64,000 nucleotides of DNA, from NCBI GenBank assembly GCA_039619475.1, contig CM077115.1, forward strand, positions 219,589,291-219,653,290. The letters are read 5' to 3'. A program made the position numbers and the translations under genes. Positions 46,725-59,619 of the stretch are shown here, one piece after another. Below the pieces are notes generated by a model. It was not told the origin of the DNA. It did no database searches and saw only the letters and a program-made list of their open reading frames with translations. Position 1 is the stretch's first letter, and the number at the start of each line of letters is the position of its first letter. The DNA comes from Icerya purchasi (taxonomy: Eukaryota; Arthropoda; Insecta; Hemiptera; Monophlebidae).

Positions 46725-49700
46725 GTGTTCCGTGAAATATGTATTTCTAAAAGGAAAATAATTATATTTTATACGTCAAAAAATATTTATAAAAACAAAT
46801 ATAAAAATCACTAAACAAATTACATCGAAAAATCATAAGTAAAAATGTGAAGAAAAATAAACATAATTTATTATTTTCAACAGTTCCAAAGTGAAATATC
46901 TCCAGCAATTAATTGGTAACTTTTTTTATTTTTCAATTTTAATAAAAATATTCATACGAATAATAAAAATATTTTTATTAAAAACGGATTAATAGTATCA
47001 GTAACCCGACTATTTAAAAATAAAACTGCCACCTCCTTTACTAATATATTTCCTATTGGACCGTTGGTAATAAAATCAATTGTTTTTCGCTTTTTTAATC
47101 CGTGCTATACTTAGTTCTTGTGTGTATTTTATTTTTCTGTTTTAAATTATTTTAAGCGGTTTCAAAGGTATTATTGTACGTCTGATAGTAAGTGTGATTC
47201 TTTTTATGTCATTCGGGCTGAAGTAATATAAAATTCACTTATTTTACACATATTAATATTATCATAGATAACATTTTTTTTTTCTTTTTTTCTTACTATG
47301 AGCCGTGTATAACTGCATAGGTCATTACGGCATATGGAAATTCCTAGAATTTAAATGACAGGATCGATCTGATTTGTTTTAATATGTTAAAATTCCCTTA
47401 TGGCGCGGATATATCATAGCAGATTTGAACAAATAACTATTTGAATTAAAACTTAAAATAACTATACTCACAATCAGTATGGTATGCAATAAATAAAATA
47501 AGGTATTTTTATAGATTAAGTAATCTAGATTCCATGTTTAAAGAACGACGTCCATATTTTCCTATGTCGTTTTTTATAATTTTTTTAATGTGTTTTCAAG
47601 ACTTCAGCAAGTTTATTGAAAAATAAAGAGCTCCCAAATACACTACCTGTGCTCTCATCTTGGTTTTAACAAAGTGAGATTCATCAATATATAGTTTTAC
47701 TTTGGAACATGAGAATTTTAAATTTATACTCATGTTTTAAGACAAAGCCTAGATTTGATTTATAAGCAAGATAATAACTTCACACTTGTTACGTATATAT
47801 TCAGTTCATCAATATATCTACATAAACTCTGAATATTCAACATAAAAAGATTAATTTTATTTTTGAAGTTCATTTTGGTTCAAAATAACGTTTACACTTT
47901 CATACCTTGATTATAAAGTTATGAAGTAAATTAAAGTACATATATCATTTAACACTGCGATAATTAAGACTAAAAGTAAAATTTCTTAAAAAAAAAAAAA
48001 TCTAAAATCAAATCAACTTAATAAAACGGTGTAACAATTATCCAGATATTATTAAAGCAACATGCGATATTTCACTACTAGGAAAACTGTGTAACATTAG
48101 TTAAATCTGGTAAGATATACATTAAAGAGATAATACAAATATGTAGGTGAATACATCCTGTTTGTTAAAACTGTATAATAAAACAAACTTTAATAACAAA
48201 CAATATAGAACAATAAATTAGATAAATACCTATTTAGAAACGCTTTCGGGCATAACCCATCATCAGCTAAAACTAACTTAATTAAGTTTCCTTTAAGTTA
48301 GTTTTAGCTGATGATGGGTTATGCCCGAAAACGTTTCTAAATAGGTATTTATCTAATTTATTGTTCTATATTGTTTGTTATTAAAGTTTGTTTTATAATA
48401 CAAATATGTTATAATTACCAAGAACGTCGTAAAAATAATGACAGAGTTAACGCTGTGTAGTTTACTAATAACTGAATGAACTAAACGAATAATCAGTTTA
48501 CTTTCCTTCAATCCATTTGAATTTTTTTTTTTTCCATTTCTTCTTTATATATACTATTAATATGTACATATATTATATTTACACACATATGTAACTTAAT
48601 ATTCAGAAATTAATACAATAAGTGGGAGTGTAAAAATAAATGGAATAAGATGAAATTAAAATTCATTACGTTATGCTTGTGTGCAGATACAATTTATAGA
48701 GTGAAATAGTACATCACAGCATTTAAAGCGATAATTTAAGTTCTAGATTTCTTATCGGAAATTAAATATTGTAATACTCTTAAAATTGTATATAATAACT
48801 AAATTGCGTATAAAATATTTTAAACTTGAACAATAAGTTAGGAGTACATAATAAATCAATTCTGAACTAATGTTATTGAAGTTACAACCGTTACAATTTG
48901 AACTGTAACATTTTAAGTTATAATGATTATAAGCAAAATTAAATTAGCTAACATTTGAGATGTATATATATTCTTGAACATAATTTTAACTATATTACAA
49001 CATTAAGGTTCTTGTCATATAAACCATAACTTCACTAAATATGAGCTAAACTTGCATAAAAATAATATTACAAAAGACTTGTCGGAAACATAACATTATA
49101 AATGGGATGTACGACTTTATGATCATATAAATCATCTCTATGCATACTACATTTATGCAATAATTACGAAGTAATACCAACGCACAGTGTAGAAGAATAG
49201 TTTAAGTAAGAATATTTTACAATTGTCTTAATTAGTATAATATGTTATTAAGAAATATTGCTATTTTTATATGAAAATTTAACATGCACTCCTCTGGGAA
49301 AATACTAAAAATAGAAGAAAATGTAATTTTAGTGTTGTTGTATAATGTTAATATGTGTAAAATATAGCCCAAATAACATAAAAAGAATCACGCCAACTAT
49401 CAGACATACAATACCTTTGAAACCCTCCAAAATAATATAAAACAGAAAAATATGATACATACAAGAACTAAGTATAGCATGGATTAAATAAGAGAAAAAT
49501 AATTGATTTTATTACCAACGATCTAATAGAAAATATATTAGTAAAGGAAGTGATAGTTTTGTTTTTAAATAATTGGGTTACTGATTTTAATAGACCACTA
49601 ATCTGCTCTTAATAAAAATAGTTTCATTATTTGCATGAATATTTTTAAAATTGAAAAATAAAAGTTACCGATTAATTGCTGAAGATATTTCGCTTTGGAA

Positions 49701-49795
49701 CTGTTAAAGATAATAGATCATGATTATTACGCTTTTTCTCCGTTATAATAAGATTAAAAAATGTACGTAAGTAATGTATTTCACAGATGGAGTCA
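46725..49795. mobile_element. Large imperfect palindromic (fold-back) element inserted in a LINE
   Basis: Arms of about 1.5 kb pair around 48288. Examples: 46879-46980 with 49590-49705; 47061-47081 with 49501-49520 (coordinate sum 96582); 47160-47260 with about 49340-49430. Arm identity is roughly 80-90% where I compared, with a nearly perfect inner 225 bp. No frame of useful length exists. Terminal similarity GTGAAATAT/CATTAC against its complement near 46731 and 49785 marks the approximate ends. It splits the minus-strand LINE, so it inserted later. Confidence 0.75.
48174..48399. repeat. Inner near-perfect hairpin of the palindrome
   Basis: Arms of about 105 bp (from TATAATAAAACAAACTTTAA to CTTAATT, then the complement) differ by only a few bases. 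This is the apex of the larger palindrome and is much better conserved than the outer arms. Confidence 0.9.
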
Positions 49796-49806
49796 TTTTT
49801 CAAAAT

Positions 49807-50031
49807 CCAAAAATGATAGAACATATTCCCTAAATTGCGATGTTGCAATTTGAAAGAATAATTATTTATTAAAAATAGTATAATGTAAATAGCTATGACA
49901 AGTGCAGAGTTGTATTGAAATTATGTAGGTACAACAAGAATAATGTGGTGGTTGCAGATTTTTTAATAAATAACTATTTTTTCTAATTGCAACATCGCAA
50001 TTTACGGAATATGTTCTACCATTATTTTTGG
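49807..50031. mobile_element. Small fold-back MITE, about 225 bp
   Basis: CCAAAAATGATAGAACATAT at the left end is matched in inverse by ATGTTCTACCATTATTTTTG G at the right end; arms of about 70 bp include ATTGCGATGTTGCAATTT. The 80-bp centre is unique. It sits just outside the palindromic element, inside the same LINE gap. No coding capacity. Confidence 0.85.
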
Positions 50032-50256
50032 CGTTACAGTTATAAAGACATGAAAATAAAAAATAATATTTTTTATTTATACAAGTTTTTTTTTAAAATA
50101 ACGATTGATGGCACATTTAGACACGAATATGAATAATTATGTTCAATTTTATGTCCATATGTTTAGTAGTTTTTTTATAATGACTGGAACAGGAAATGCT
50201 CATTATGATCTATAAGTAGTCTCGCTTCGCTCGCCTAATAATGACATAATGATCAC
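50032..50256. other. Unassigned remainder of the LINE insertion
   Basis: AT-rich sequence between the MITE and the LINE 5' segment. GTCTCGCTTCGCTCGCC lies close to the junction; a related GGCTCGC occurs at the other junction near 46707, too short to call a target-site duplication. Confidence 0.35.
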
Positions 50257-50740
50257 CAACCCATTTGGTTGGAGATAGGGCCTTCAGAAGGTTTTGCCTT
50301 TTGGTTTCTGAAGAGGAAAGATACTTGATGTGCTCGGAGGAAGATATCCGACTGTCAAGGAAGATACTAAGACAACAAAAACAATTGGCACGAGAAAGGA
50401 GTGTATTGCTAGGGATAGATAGAGAGAAGCAGGATTATAAAGTCGCAGAGTAAATACGACATAACAAGATTTAGTAGGGGAAATAAAATGGTTAATTGAA
50501 GATGGGGAATAAAAGACGAATTAAATGCTTCACTGGGCGATATAATATCATGAGATGAGACAAAGAACAGGATGTCATCCGCAAAGAATACAGAAGAAGA
50601 ATTTAAAGGAAGAGAAGCCACACTAATAGTGTATATGTTGAAAAAAGCAGGACTGAGTGGGGAATCTTGGGGAAAACCTCGAAAAACCGTTTTTGAAGTT
50701 TGAAAAGATGAAGAGAAGAGGTATTAATCATATTAAACCT
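50257..50740 (-). pseudogene. LINE reverse-transcriptase core segment
   Basis: On the minus strand GFPQDSPLSPAFFNIYTISV carries the motif B region, followed by VFFADDILFFVSS, the motif C with its Asp-Asp pair, and after a frame change TLRLYNPASLYLSLA, then LSSLTVGYLPPSTS-type residues and KALSPTKW at the junction. The last segment joins directly to the piece at 46720, so this is the 5' part of the same LINE. A frameshift lies between motif C and the following segment. Upstream it is cut at about 50745 by a fold-back element. Confidence 0.8.
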
Positions 50741-50747
50741 CGAACAA

Positions 50748-51181
50748 TAATAACCGCAATAATAATTTAGATAACAATTAATCATTATAATCCACGGATA
50801 TCGAAAGATAGCGTGGTTGGCATCCCTGAGGACATTAAAATAAAATTAACCATATATATATATATATGTATATATATTAATACGTTAATAAAACCTGTGC
50901 GATTTCATACAAATTTATGAGAACAATACCTGATCGGGGAAAGAACAAATGTGCCGACGTTACCACACATTTGTTCTTCCACCGATAAGGTATTGTTCTC
51001 ATAAATTTGTACGAAATCGCACAGGTTTTATTAACGTATTAAAAAAAATATACATATATATATATATATATTGAAACGGTTAATTTTATTTTAATGTCCT
51101 CAGGGATGCCAACCACGCTATCTTTCGATATCCATGGATTTTAATGATTAATCGTTATCTAAATTATTATTGTGGTTATTG
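50748..51181. mobile_element. Fold-back element, arms about 210 bp
   Basis: The left arm contains GATAGCGTGGTTGGCATCCC and TGAGGACATTAAAATAAAAT, a (TA)n tract, TTAATACGTTAATAAAACCT and AAGAACAAATGTG. The right arm is the same in inverse from 50966 to 51181. The spacer is only about 12 bp (50954-50965). A few substitutions and small indels separate the arms. There is no coding capacity. It borders the LINE fragment, perhaps having inserted into it. Confidence 0.9.
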
Positions 51182-51408
51182 TGCCTGTGTAAATTCGATA
51201 CTTTTCTGTCGTCCTTGCCTACAAGAACCACCATCAATCAGCCATACTAGGACCGAGGTTCAGAAGACCAGGGCTCGCGGTAACCTATCTGGTCTACATA
51301 TATATATATTTTCTGAGATAAAACAAATGTACAAAATAACAACTGAAAAAACCATGTGTTAATTCTACTGATAATTTTAATAGCTATCATCAGCACTGCT
51401 GAATATTT

Positions 51409-51800
51409 TTTTTTTTTTTTTTTTTTTTTTTATTTGAAATAAGTTGTGGGTCTCGCAGGGCAAATATGCCCGCTGTGTGAGTGCCCGACACTCTTATTAA
51501 CGTTTATTCAAAAAAAAATATACAATACAAAAATTATAATTTACCTTAACTTATTCTATACTCATAAATTGGTGTATGGAAGAGGGAAGTGAGGAAGTGG
51601 TTGAAAGAATGGTGCAAAGATTAAGGAATTTTGCTGCATCCTCTTTTCCATTTATTTTTATTGCTGCATTTTTTAAGGCTCTTTTAGACCATCTATTTAC
51701 CATTTTCCTTTTCTTTTTTCTTTCCTGTACATTAATGTATGCAATGTGCAAAATATAAGCGGCTCCTATGTATGAGTGTATTATTGTGTAATTCATATAT
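51409..51800 (-). mobile_element. Retroelement 3' end, minus strand copy
   Basis: The plus strand shows T16 at 51416-51431, followed by GTTGTGGGTCTCGCAGGGCA and GAGTGCCCGACACTCTTATT. On the minus strand this ends in a poly(A) preceded by a GAATAAACG signal-like segment. An 81-codon frame on the minus strand (51551-51796) has a charged start and no recognised domain; a related segment occurs on the plus strand at about 52228-52300. Confidence 0.6.
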
Positions 51801-51887
51801 ATAATTGCGTCGATTGATATATTTTATTTTTTTTTATTTTTTTGGTTTAATACGTTCGATCTAAGTAGTAAGAATGATTAATTGTAA

Positions 51888-51994
51888 TTTTGTTTACTAG
51901 AATAAACGATAATAAGAGTGTTGGGCACTCACGCAACGGGCATACTTGGCCAGTGAGACCCACAACTTATTTATTTATAAAAAAAAAAAAAAAA
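51888..51994 (+). mobile_element. Retroelement 3' end, plus strand copy
   Basis: AATAAACGATAATAAGAGTG, then GGGCACTCACGCAACGGGCA and GTGAGACCCACAACTTATTT, end in A16 at 51979-51994. It is the inverse counterpart of the copy at 51416-51510, about 85% identical over 85 bp, with its own poly(A), which shows two independent insertions rather than one hairpin. Confidence 0.65.
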
Positions 51995-54729
51995 TATTAA
52001 AACTCTAGCGTTAAGATTAAGTATAAATATACATACGCATGCAACTACGTAACACGCCCCGTAATACGTATCTGTACATTATCACATGCCGACAGTTCAA
52101 TATTTAAAATGGGAAAACATAATCTTCTTTACGACTTAATGTCCGGTAAAGACACTAGGAAGTCAAAAACAAAAACATATAAAGAAAGGAGCATTAAAAG
52201 GTACAGAGATTCAGAACGTAGCTTGTTGTTCAATTTTTGCACCATTCCTTTAACCAATTTTCCACCTTCTTTTTCCACACACCAATTCTTTTTTCCTCTA
52301 ATATATGATTCGGGATTGTACTTATTAATTTAATTAAAACCGAATATCACCTGTGTTATCAATTCGCAGATTTACCCCACGAGGATAGATGTAGTATGTA
52401 TTACTTTGGTTTCTTGTCAATCGAGTTTTTTGCCTAGATGGTAATTTTATATTATTGACGTTAAATTCTAGTAGTCTGTAATAGTAATAGTACATCTTGG
52501 GGGACATTTCATTGTTTTCCTTCCATACATAATTGATCCAGGGACGTTTTGCTTCCAATGGGGGAGTATATTTCGGTAATTCTGGATATAACTACTGGAC
52601 GACGTACGCAACAATATCGCATACTAAAAACAAATTAATATCAGAATGCACTTGGTATTCTCTAAAAGGATAAAGCGAAAGGGGAAAAAAATCACAATTT
52701 TCAATACTCCAGAATTTTCGCTAAACTTTTGTGATATAGTCACTCTATCGACCAGAAAGAAAACTTTACAATACAGTGCAGATAAAACGTAGTGCGCTGT
52801 TTAAGTAAAATATTTTTTCTAATTACAAACATTTGAATTGGAAATTTGTTTCGATATACACAACACACCCTCCTTTTTAATTAACCGCAAAGGGAACACT
52901 TTTAATCTTTTATTAAGACGTTTAATGGTGCATTTTGAAAATAACAATAACTTTCGGCAGTTGAAAAACCATTTTTTAATACTTTAGGCAATAATATTTG
53001 TTCAGCGGATGAACGGGACGGTATGAGTAAGTAGTTAACAACGTTCCGGTATCACATAGTAAGATGATAAGCGAATATACAGACACCTCGTGTTGACAAT
53101 GCATTTCTTAAGCTCCATTATTAACTTTTTGATTAAATGTAGTGAAAATAAAGTTCAAGCGAATTGAAAAATAGCAAGAGATGTAAAAAAAAAGTAATTG
53201 GAAATTAATTTCTGTCCTAGAATTTCGAATAAAAATTACCAGCAGCGTTGAAACGATTTTGGAGAGAACATTAGGAAATTGGATGACTTATGTATAAACA
53301 TACACAAATAAATAAATAACTATATATGTATATATGTATATATATATGCGTGTGTGCACTCTGTTAGATAAATATTTAGTAGCAGCGATTTTATGGGTTT
53401 TTTGATGATTCAAATTACACAAAAAAAATAAATAAACACCAGAAAATGATCGAAAAAACGACAGAAGAATGAATTAATTATAAGAGAACTTTGTTATACA
53501 ACGGATTATGTAGAAAGCTCGCTTGATTAATACTACAAAGCAAATACTGCAGCATGTCTCACTACGAACAGACACAAATAATTCACACCGGCGCGATTCC
53601 TTTTTGCACATTTTGTTTTCGCGTATGCTCCACTCGTGTTAATTTTGTTGCAGATGAGTGATCGGCAAAAAACAGTAACCGGACACGAATGCATTTGATC
53701 GTTCGTTCGTTCTTAAGAAATCGATAGTACCGCTACAATTTGACCCTGCTCTACCTGCTCATCTGGCATAAGTGAATTATTTAGCCGCTGTTGCATAGCG
53801 TTTAAACAGTCGGACATACTGAAAAACTTCAAAAAATGAAAATACTGTTTTGATACTGTTCCTTTTTTCTGGTTTTCAAGTACCGCGTATAACATGAGTG
53901 TGACTATTTCAAAATTTTAATCTTTTTTCAAAAAGAATAGGAATAATGTGGAGGCCTCGAAAAGCATGAAAAGCGACTGCCTGTGGACGTCAAGTATATA
54001 ATTGGAATCGAAATAGTATTTCTAACGTGAATAATTACACGAGAGTATTAGCTATGCGTAAAACTTTTAACTCGCCTCAAATTAGAGACCACGAATTAAA
54101 AGCTGCTACAGAGCACGCGCACCATTAATTCTAACAGTAATTACGATCGCAAGGCAGTAATAAACTATTTACACCAAATATGGACTCACTGTATAAGCGC
54201 AATAATACGTTCAGTTGTAAAAAAAACATTATTTGCTAATCTTTTAATTTAAGAAATTCGTTTTTTTTTTTACTTTCCGTTTTAGTCCGCAAGTATCTTA
54301 TTTTGTTTTCTTTCTCATTAGACTCCACTTACTTTTTTCCTATCACACAAATTTTTCGTTATCTCCATATGTTTGCATTTGTAATGCGACAGGGCAATTG
54401 CCTGTACACATTTTGTAAAAAAAAAAAAAAAGCTTGGAAATGATATTAGTTTGGGTGAATGTAGATTTTTTTCTTTCGTTTAAAAAAACAAAATAAAGAT
54501 AAATTTGGCAATGAAATTTTGTACCGAATAATAGCTGACGGCAAGGCTACCCATCCCCGTTAATGTTAAAATTGCCTCCCATGCCGCGCTATTTGCTGTA
54601 CACTTACACAATAACATATACAGGACGGTCATGGGAACGTTCTTGACTCGAGCAAGAAACGACGGCTTAATCGGAATCAAAACAAGCATCTCTCTCACTC
54701 AGCAGCTACAGCCTTAACTTCTCACTAAT
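51995..54729. other. No identifiable gene
   Basis: The segment at about 52228-52300 (GCACCATTCC, CACACACCAA) is an inverse relative of 51566-51622 and so probably another piece of the same retroelement. A 74-codon ATG frame (52109-52333) begins MGKHNLLYDLMSGKDTRKSK but has no family I know. A (TA)n-like tract lies at 53322-53350. The rest is AT-rich with nothing to report. Confidence 0.4.
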
Positions 54730-54997
54730 ATCCAAAATACTAGAAAAAAATGGCTTTCTCTCCATTTCTGCGACCAATAATATTCGTTTTTCCGGACACA
54801 AGGCCTTAAGACTAAATCTACATCGTATCACCGGGGGGGGGGGGGGGGTTAGCTTTCGAAGAGGCAGATTTTATCGGCATTTGAAAAAACTAATAGCACC
54901 TCAAAACCCATTTTCTTCGACATAGAAAAAGCCTATGACCGTCTGTGGCGGTAAAGTCTTTTAAAAAAATTGCGAAGAACAAAAGTAACTGGCAGGA
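54730..54997 (+). pseudogene. LINE reverse-transcriptase fragment (motif A)
   Basis: ILSAFEKTNSTSKPIFFDIE then KAYDRLWR (about 54868-54955) is motif A of a non-LTR reverse transcriptase with its catalytic Asp, followed after one stop by SLLKKLRRTKVTGR. An upstream part (54740-54820) fits the preceding region only loosely and is interrupted by a G16 run at 54833-54848. The fragment ends where the SINE's T-run begins. Confidence 0.65.
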
Positions 54998-55165
54998 TTT
55001 TTTTTTTTTTTTTTTTCTTGAGCGCATCAACTACAAAAATTAACCCGGCGCAAATTAAATTTTAGGAAGTTATAACGTGCAGCAGCGGGATTTGAACCCG
55101 GGGTTCTACCCAAAAACGAAACACCGCTATGCCGCTGTAGCTGGTTTAGCTGGCAAGATGATGAG
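54998..55165 (-). mobile_element. tRNA-derived SINE (minus strand) inserted in the LINE fragment
   Basis: T19 at 54998-55016 on the plus strand is the poly(A) tail. Upstream on the minus strand GGGTTCAAATCCCGCTGC (about 55085-55102) is a perfect B-box type, and GCTACAGCGGCATAGCGGTG about 40 bp earlier serves as A box. The body CGCCGGGTTAATTTTTGTAG, then GATGCGCTCAAG, is short. The internal promoter plus A tail is typical of a SINE. Confidence 0.75.
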
Positions 55166-57207
55166 ATTTATCCAAAATAAATTTAATAGAGTGAATTATA
55201 AGGATCAAATTTGGTTCGAAATTCTCTGACGTTATTATGTGATTATATAAATCAAAACCATCGATTTTAAAATACTCAATCTATTATCGAGAAAAAAAAA
55301 AAGGAAAAATTTTGAATTTGTTGCAGAAACACATTTTTAATAACCTAATCAATGCGCCGATTAATTTACAGCGTGGCATTTTATTAAAAACAACCTATTG
55401 CGGCTTTTAACGAAAGGAAATTATTTAAGAATAATTCTAAAACATTTTTCAGCGACTATCGGCGACTATAAAGAAAATAATATTTCAGGAAAAAACAGCG
55501 AAGATGCTCGGGTGGTCAGCGGTAAATTTTCAGACTCTCCGATTTATGTAAACTTCAAATCAGACTGAAATTATAATAATGATTCTACTATTTCGAGCTA
55601 AATTTGGTTACGTGTGGGTGGCTTTGATTAAATATAAAAATAATAAAATAAAATAAAGAAGATTGTATTTTTAGCGAGAGAAAAAAGAAAAATTAGTCGT
55701 TAGTTCTGAAATTTAGAAGCTGCTTAAATCGCCCAATTTCAAAGGCTAACATAAGAAAAACGAAAACACATACCTACATCGGAGTTACGCAAAAATAATT
55801 TGTAAGGAACATTTTCGAATTAAATTTTCTTAGTTGTACGAATTCGAAAATATAGAGAGGCTCCTTTCGCCCAGGTTTTTCGAGCATCTTCAAGAATAAA
55901 TATGATCAGCAGTAAGGGTGACTTTTTGCAAATAATTTAATCTCAATTCAAGGGGCCGTAGAATCGCGGAACCTACCTTTCTACTTGTAATCGTCTAATT
56001 CCAGAATTACGGTCACCCGCCGTTGGTACGCTACACGAACGCTACCGGATTTTCCGAGTAATAAGACACCTACTCTTTCCAGTTACAGGCTAGAAAGAGG
56101 ACAAAAAAAACTGTACTTATAATGCGCTAAGAATGTTCGGCTTTCTTTACCTTTTTTCGAACCTTGCCATTTTTTCCGCCTTAAAAAGCGCTAGGCTTCT
56201 TAGCGTTTGTAACGTCACTGAAAGCAGCTTTTTAAAATTTACACAGGTGGTCGACAATAATCCGATGTTCGTCTTATCCATCTCACACAAATTAGATGCA
56301 TAAAAAACAAGAAAAAGTAACACTAAAAGTTCAAATTATGAAATTGTTCCAAAAATGTCAGAAGCCAAACGATTCTCTTTCGGGCTAATATCCTCATTGA
56401 TGACTTCATTATAGTAAAAAAAAAAAAAAAAAAGAAGAAGTAAAAAATATTACTTTTTTTTTCTAAATGAAATTCTCCCTGCGATTGGAAACTAATAAAA
56501 TTCACGACGATTGCGACATATCAAGTTTCTCAGTGACCCAGTATTTTTTCAATGCCGTTTATTCGAGTAATTAAATGAAAATTGGTTAACCCATATACTA
56601 TCTCTGGTCTTGAAAATTCTTCGCACAAATTACAAACAGCAATCTAGAGGATTATTTAGTAAGGCAAATGGAATGAAACACATACACATTAAAACGAGAA
56701 AATATGGAAACTGGATCACTCTGCATAAAACCCTTCGCCACAATCGTATCTCACTGAACGCAGGAATTGGTTAGAAAATTCAGTTTTAAAATGGCTGAAA
56801 ATGTATTAAAATCGAAGTAAGAAAAGGCAGTAGTTTTAATAAGAACATCAGACTAGAAACGTGCTTAGTTTTACGCGGAACATTAACGAGAATTCCCGAG
56901 GCAGACTACATTAAGCAGACACACTAGCGGTGAATGAAGCGTGACGATAGGCAGATCCGATCAGTGCTGTGTTCCCAGGGGAAAAATTTAGATTACGAAC
57001 ATTTTCCAACACGCAATTAAAATTGAATTGTGTTCTTAGTAATTTCAAAATCACGATGTTTTTTTGTAAATAATTGTATCTTATTGCACTAATACAAGGA
57101 CTAAAAAGTATGATGTACGTTATCCAGTAGTCTCCGCCGCTGTTATTTCTAGATATTTTCGGTTGTGATTTTTCGAACCAACTACTTTGGTCTATACTAC
57201 ATACACG

Positions 57208-57265
<58 letters not shown>

Positions 57266-58603
57266 ATATATATATGTTAGTTAAATTAAGTTTTGAATGA
57301 AAAAGTAAAAAAAACGACCTTATGGTCTCTACTTTTTCCTTAAGCGATCAATCACAATGCTTTTTTATAAAAAGGGGGAAAAATTAAATAGGAGGAGAAA
57401 TTAAATGTATACGAAACTGAGAACAAAGACCAAAAAGCAATTTCGCTAAAAGCTAACACAAGCAGAATAATAAAGCAGTTGGCCAGAAAAGTAGAAAGAA
57501 ATAATAAAATTTTCTTTCTGTGAGCAAACATTTTTCTTCCAAATATAAAAACTTTATTAAAACGCATTGAAAATGTATAAACGGTAAAAAGTGAAAAATT
57601 TGTAAATTTCAAGAAAGCTCAAAAAAAAAAGAGTAAAAAAGTTGCCTCTCGGTTTTTTCTGAAATTATCAGACGTATGTGACGCGCTTTCAATCTGAAAA
57701 GAGGAAAAAGTAGAAAATTAAAAAGTAAAGCGAGCATTTATTTATTTATCCACAAAGGCTGCACCTCAACAACGTAGTTCTTGTGAGTTATAAATGAATT
57801 CCGTTCCTTAAAAAGTTAACTACCGTTACATAGTTACGTCAACGAATAGAATTTCCTTTAAATTTGAAAAACAAATGGTGCAAAGTGTTTGACCATCGCA
57901 GCAAGAGATCTAAACAATTTAATGCTTTAGTCGTTCAGGGTAGCTGTGAGTTTACGTACGATGTGGACAATAAATAGTCTAAGTAAGCGGTACGCGAATT
58001 CGTAAAATCCACCCGTTTGCACTTTTTCATTTACAGATAATCGTATTATTTGTGACGTCATATAGTTAAGAGTATTAAAATGCTTCATTTTTAGTAAGAA
58101 GCGAATTGAAAGATAATTTATAACCTCGGAAAGAAAATCTCATACATTTTAATACATTATGGATCTATTTTCAGGATAGCATACGAAAATTATTTTAGTT
58201 ACTTTTAAATGTGATAGTTGTATAAAAAATACAAATGTTTATTATACAATTGTATAATTAAACGCGTGAAACTAGTTTTGAATAAGAAGTAACTAATTAA
58301 ATCAATCTCAAACACCTTCATTCCTTAATCTTTTTATTTACCAACAAATTCTTCGTCCATAATTATTGGGTTATACTTATATATTTCGCCTATATCAGTA
58401 TACAAATTATGTTTTTACTTGTGTAAGTAGGAAATAATAAAATCACAGAACTTACACAAAAGTGATTATTAAATGGAGTGCTGTAATCTATAAAACTTCT
58501 CTAAAAAAATGGTTGATATAAATAATGTTTTTTACATTACAAATTGTTTAGGTAAAATTATAAATACGAACTGTATTTTACAATTTTTTTCGCGTACATA
58601 TAT

Positions 58604-58652
<49 letters not shown>

Positions 58653-59238
58653 TAATATGACAAATATTTATGTAAATAATTAAAACAAAAAGTATCCTAT
58701 CTGTTAAGAGTTGGATTAAATTGCATGTACTTTCAAAATTTTATAAAAATCGGTTAAGTAAATTCCGAGTTTATCCTGCACAAACATAAAGACACGGGAT
58801 TTATATATATATAGATATATATATATATGATAAAAATTAAATGAAATTATTACCACGGTAAAAATGCTAAAAATTTAACTGAAATGTTTACTACGGTAAA
58901 TACTTTTAATAAAATAATTATCATTGTAAATATAAATAAACGTAAAAATTTGAATAAAATAATTATTATGGTAAACCCACCCGGAGGTTCACAGATATGC
59001 GCAACCGGAGGATCCCGAGCTTCAGGGGACAGGGTGTGTTCACGGTTTAAAGTAAAGTGGAAAGAACTATGTGTCAGTTGTTGATTTCATATATTCTTAT
59101 TAAAATGATAGCTGGGCGCGATCTTTATACTTCTAGGAAACTTTTTGTTCCATTGCGACAGGCACAGGTCATAGAAATATCGGCAATCATCAGCTAAATG
59201 TGAACTGTTTTATGTTGAAGGATGACTTATGTTTCTTA
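55166..59238. other. No identifiable gene; (AT)n microsatellites
   Basis: (AT)n runs lie at about 57211-57262 and 58604-58649, an A-run at 56416-56433 and a T-run at 56452-56461. A small block at 58975-59080 is GC-richer (CCCGGAGG, GGATCCCGAGCTTCAGG) without a readable domain. The ORFs here are short and of noise-like composition. Confidence 0.45.
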
Positions 59239-59619
59239 CAAGGAGAGGTCACGATCTGCGGGTCACCGATTTTGATGAAACTTTACATATCGATAGAAGA
59301 CCATGAGTATATAAACTGTGTAAAATATTAGAGTGCAACGTTTTGATTTACGCGAGAAATTTAAATGTTTGGAAGCCGAATTTAACGGATGATATACATA
59401 GCCGTTTAGACAAAAATATGCAAAAAATTCCAGATCACGTTTTTTATCTTGTGCAAATAATTCGGAAGATTGATTATTCCAAAATGAAGTATATTTAACA
59501 AAATAATTATTAAAAAACAATAAAATAATTTTAAAAATTCAATTTTTAATTTAATAAAAATTTAAACATGTCATTTATTACATTTATATACTATAAAAAC
59601 ACAAACTACTATTTATTTG

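Noticed and set aside
56323..56505. Hydrophobic small ORF near an A-run
   Set aside because: Phe-rich segment comes from the homopolymer run; no other support.
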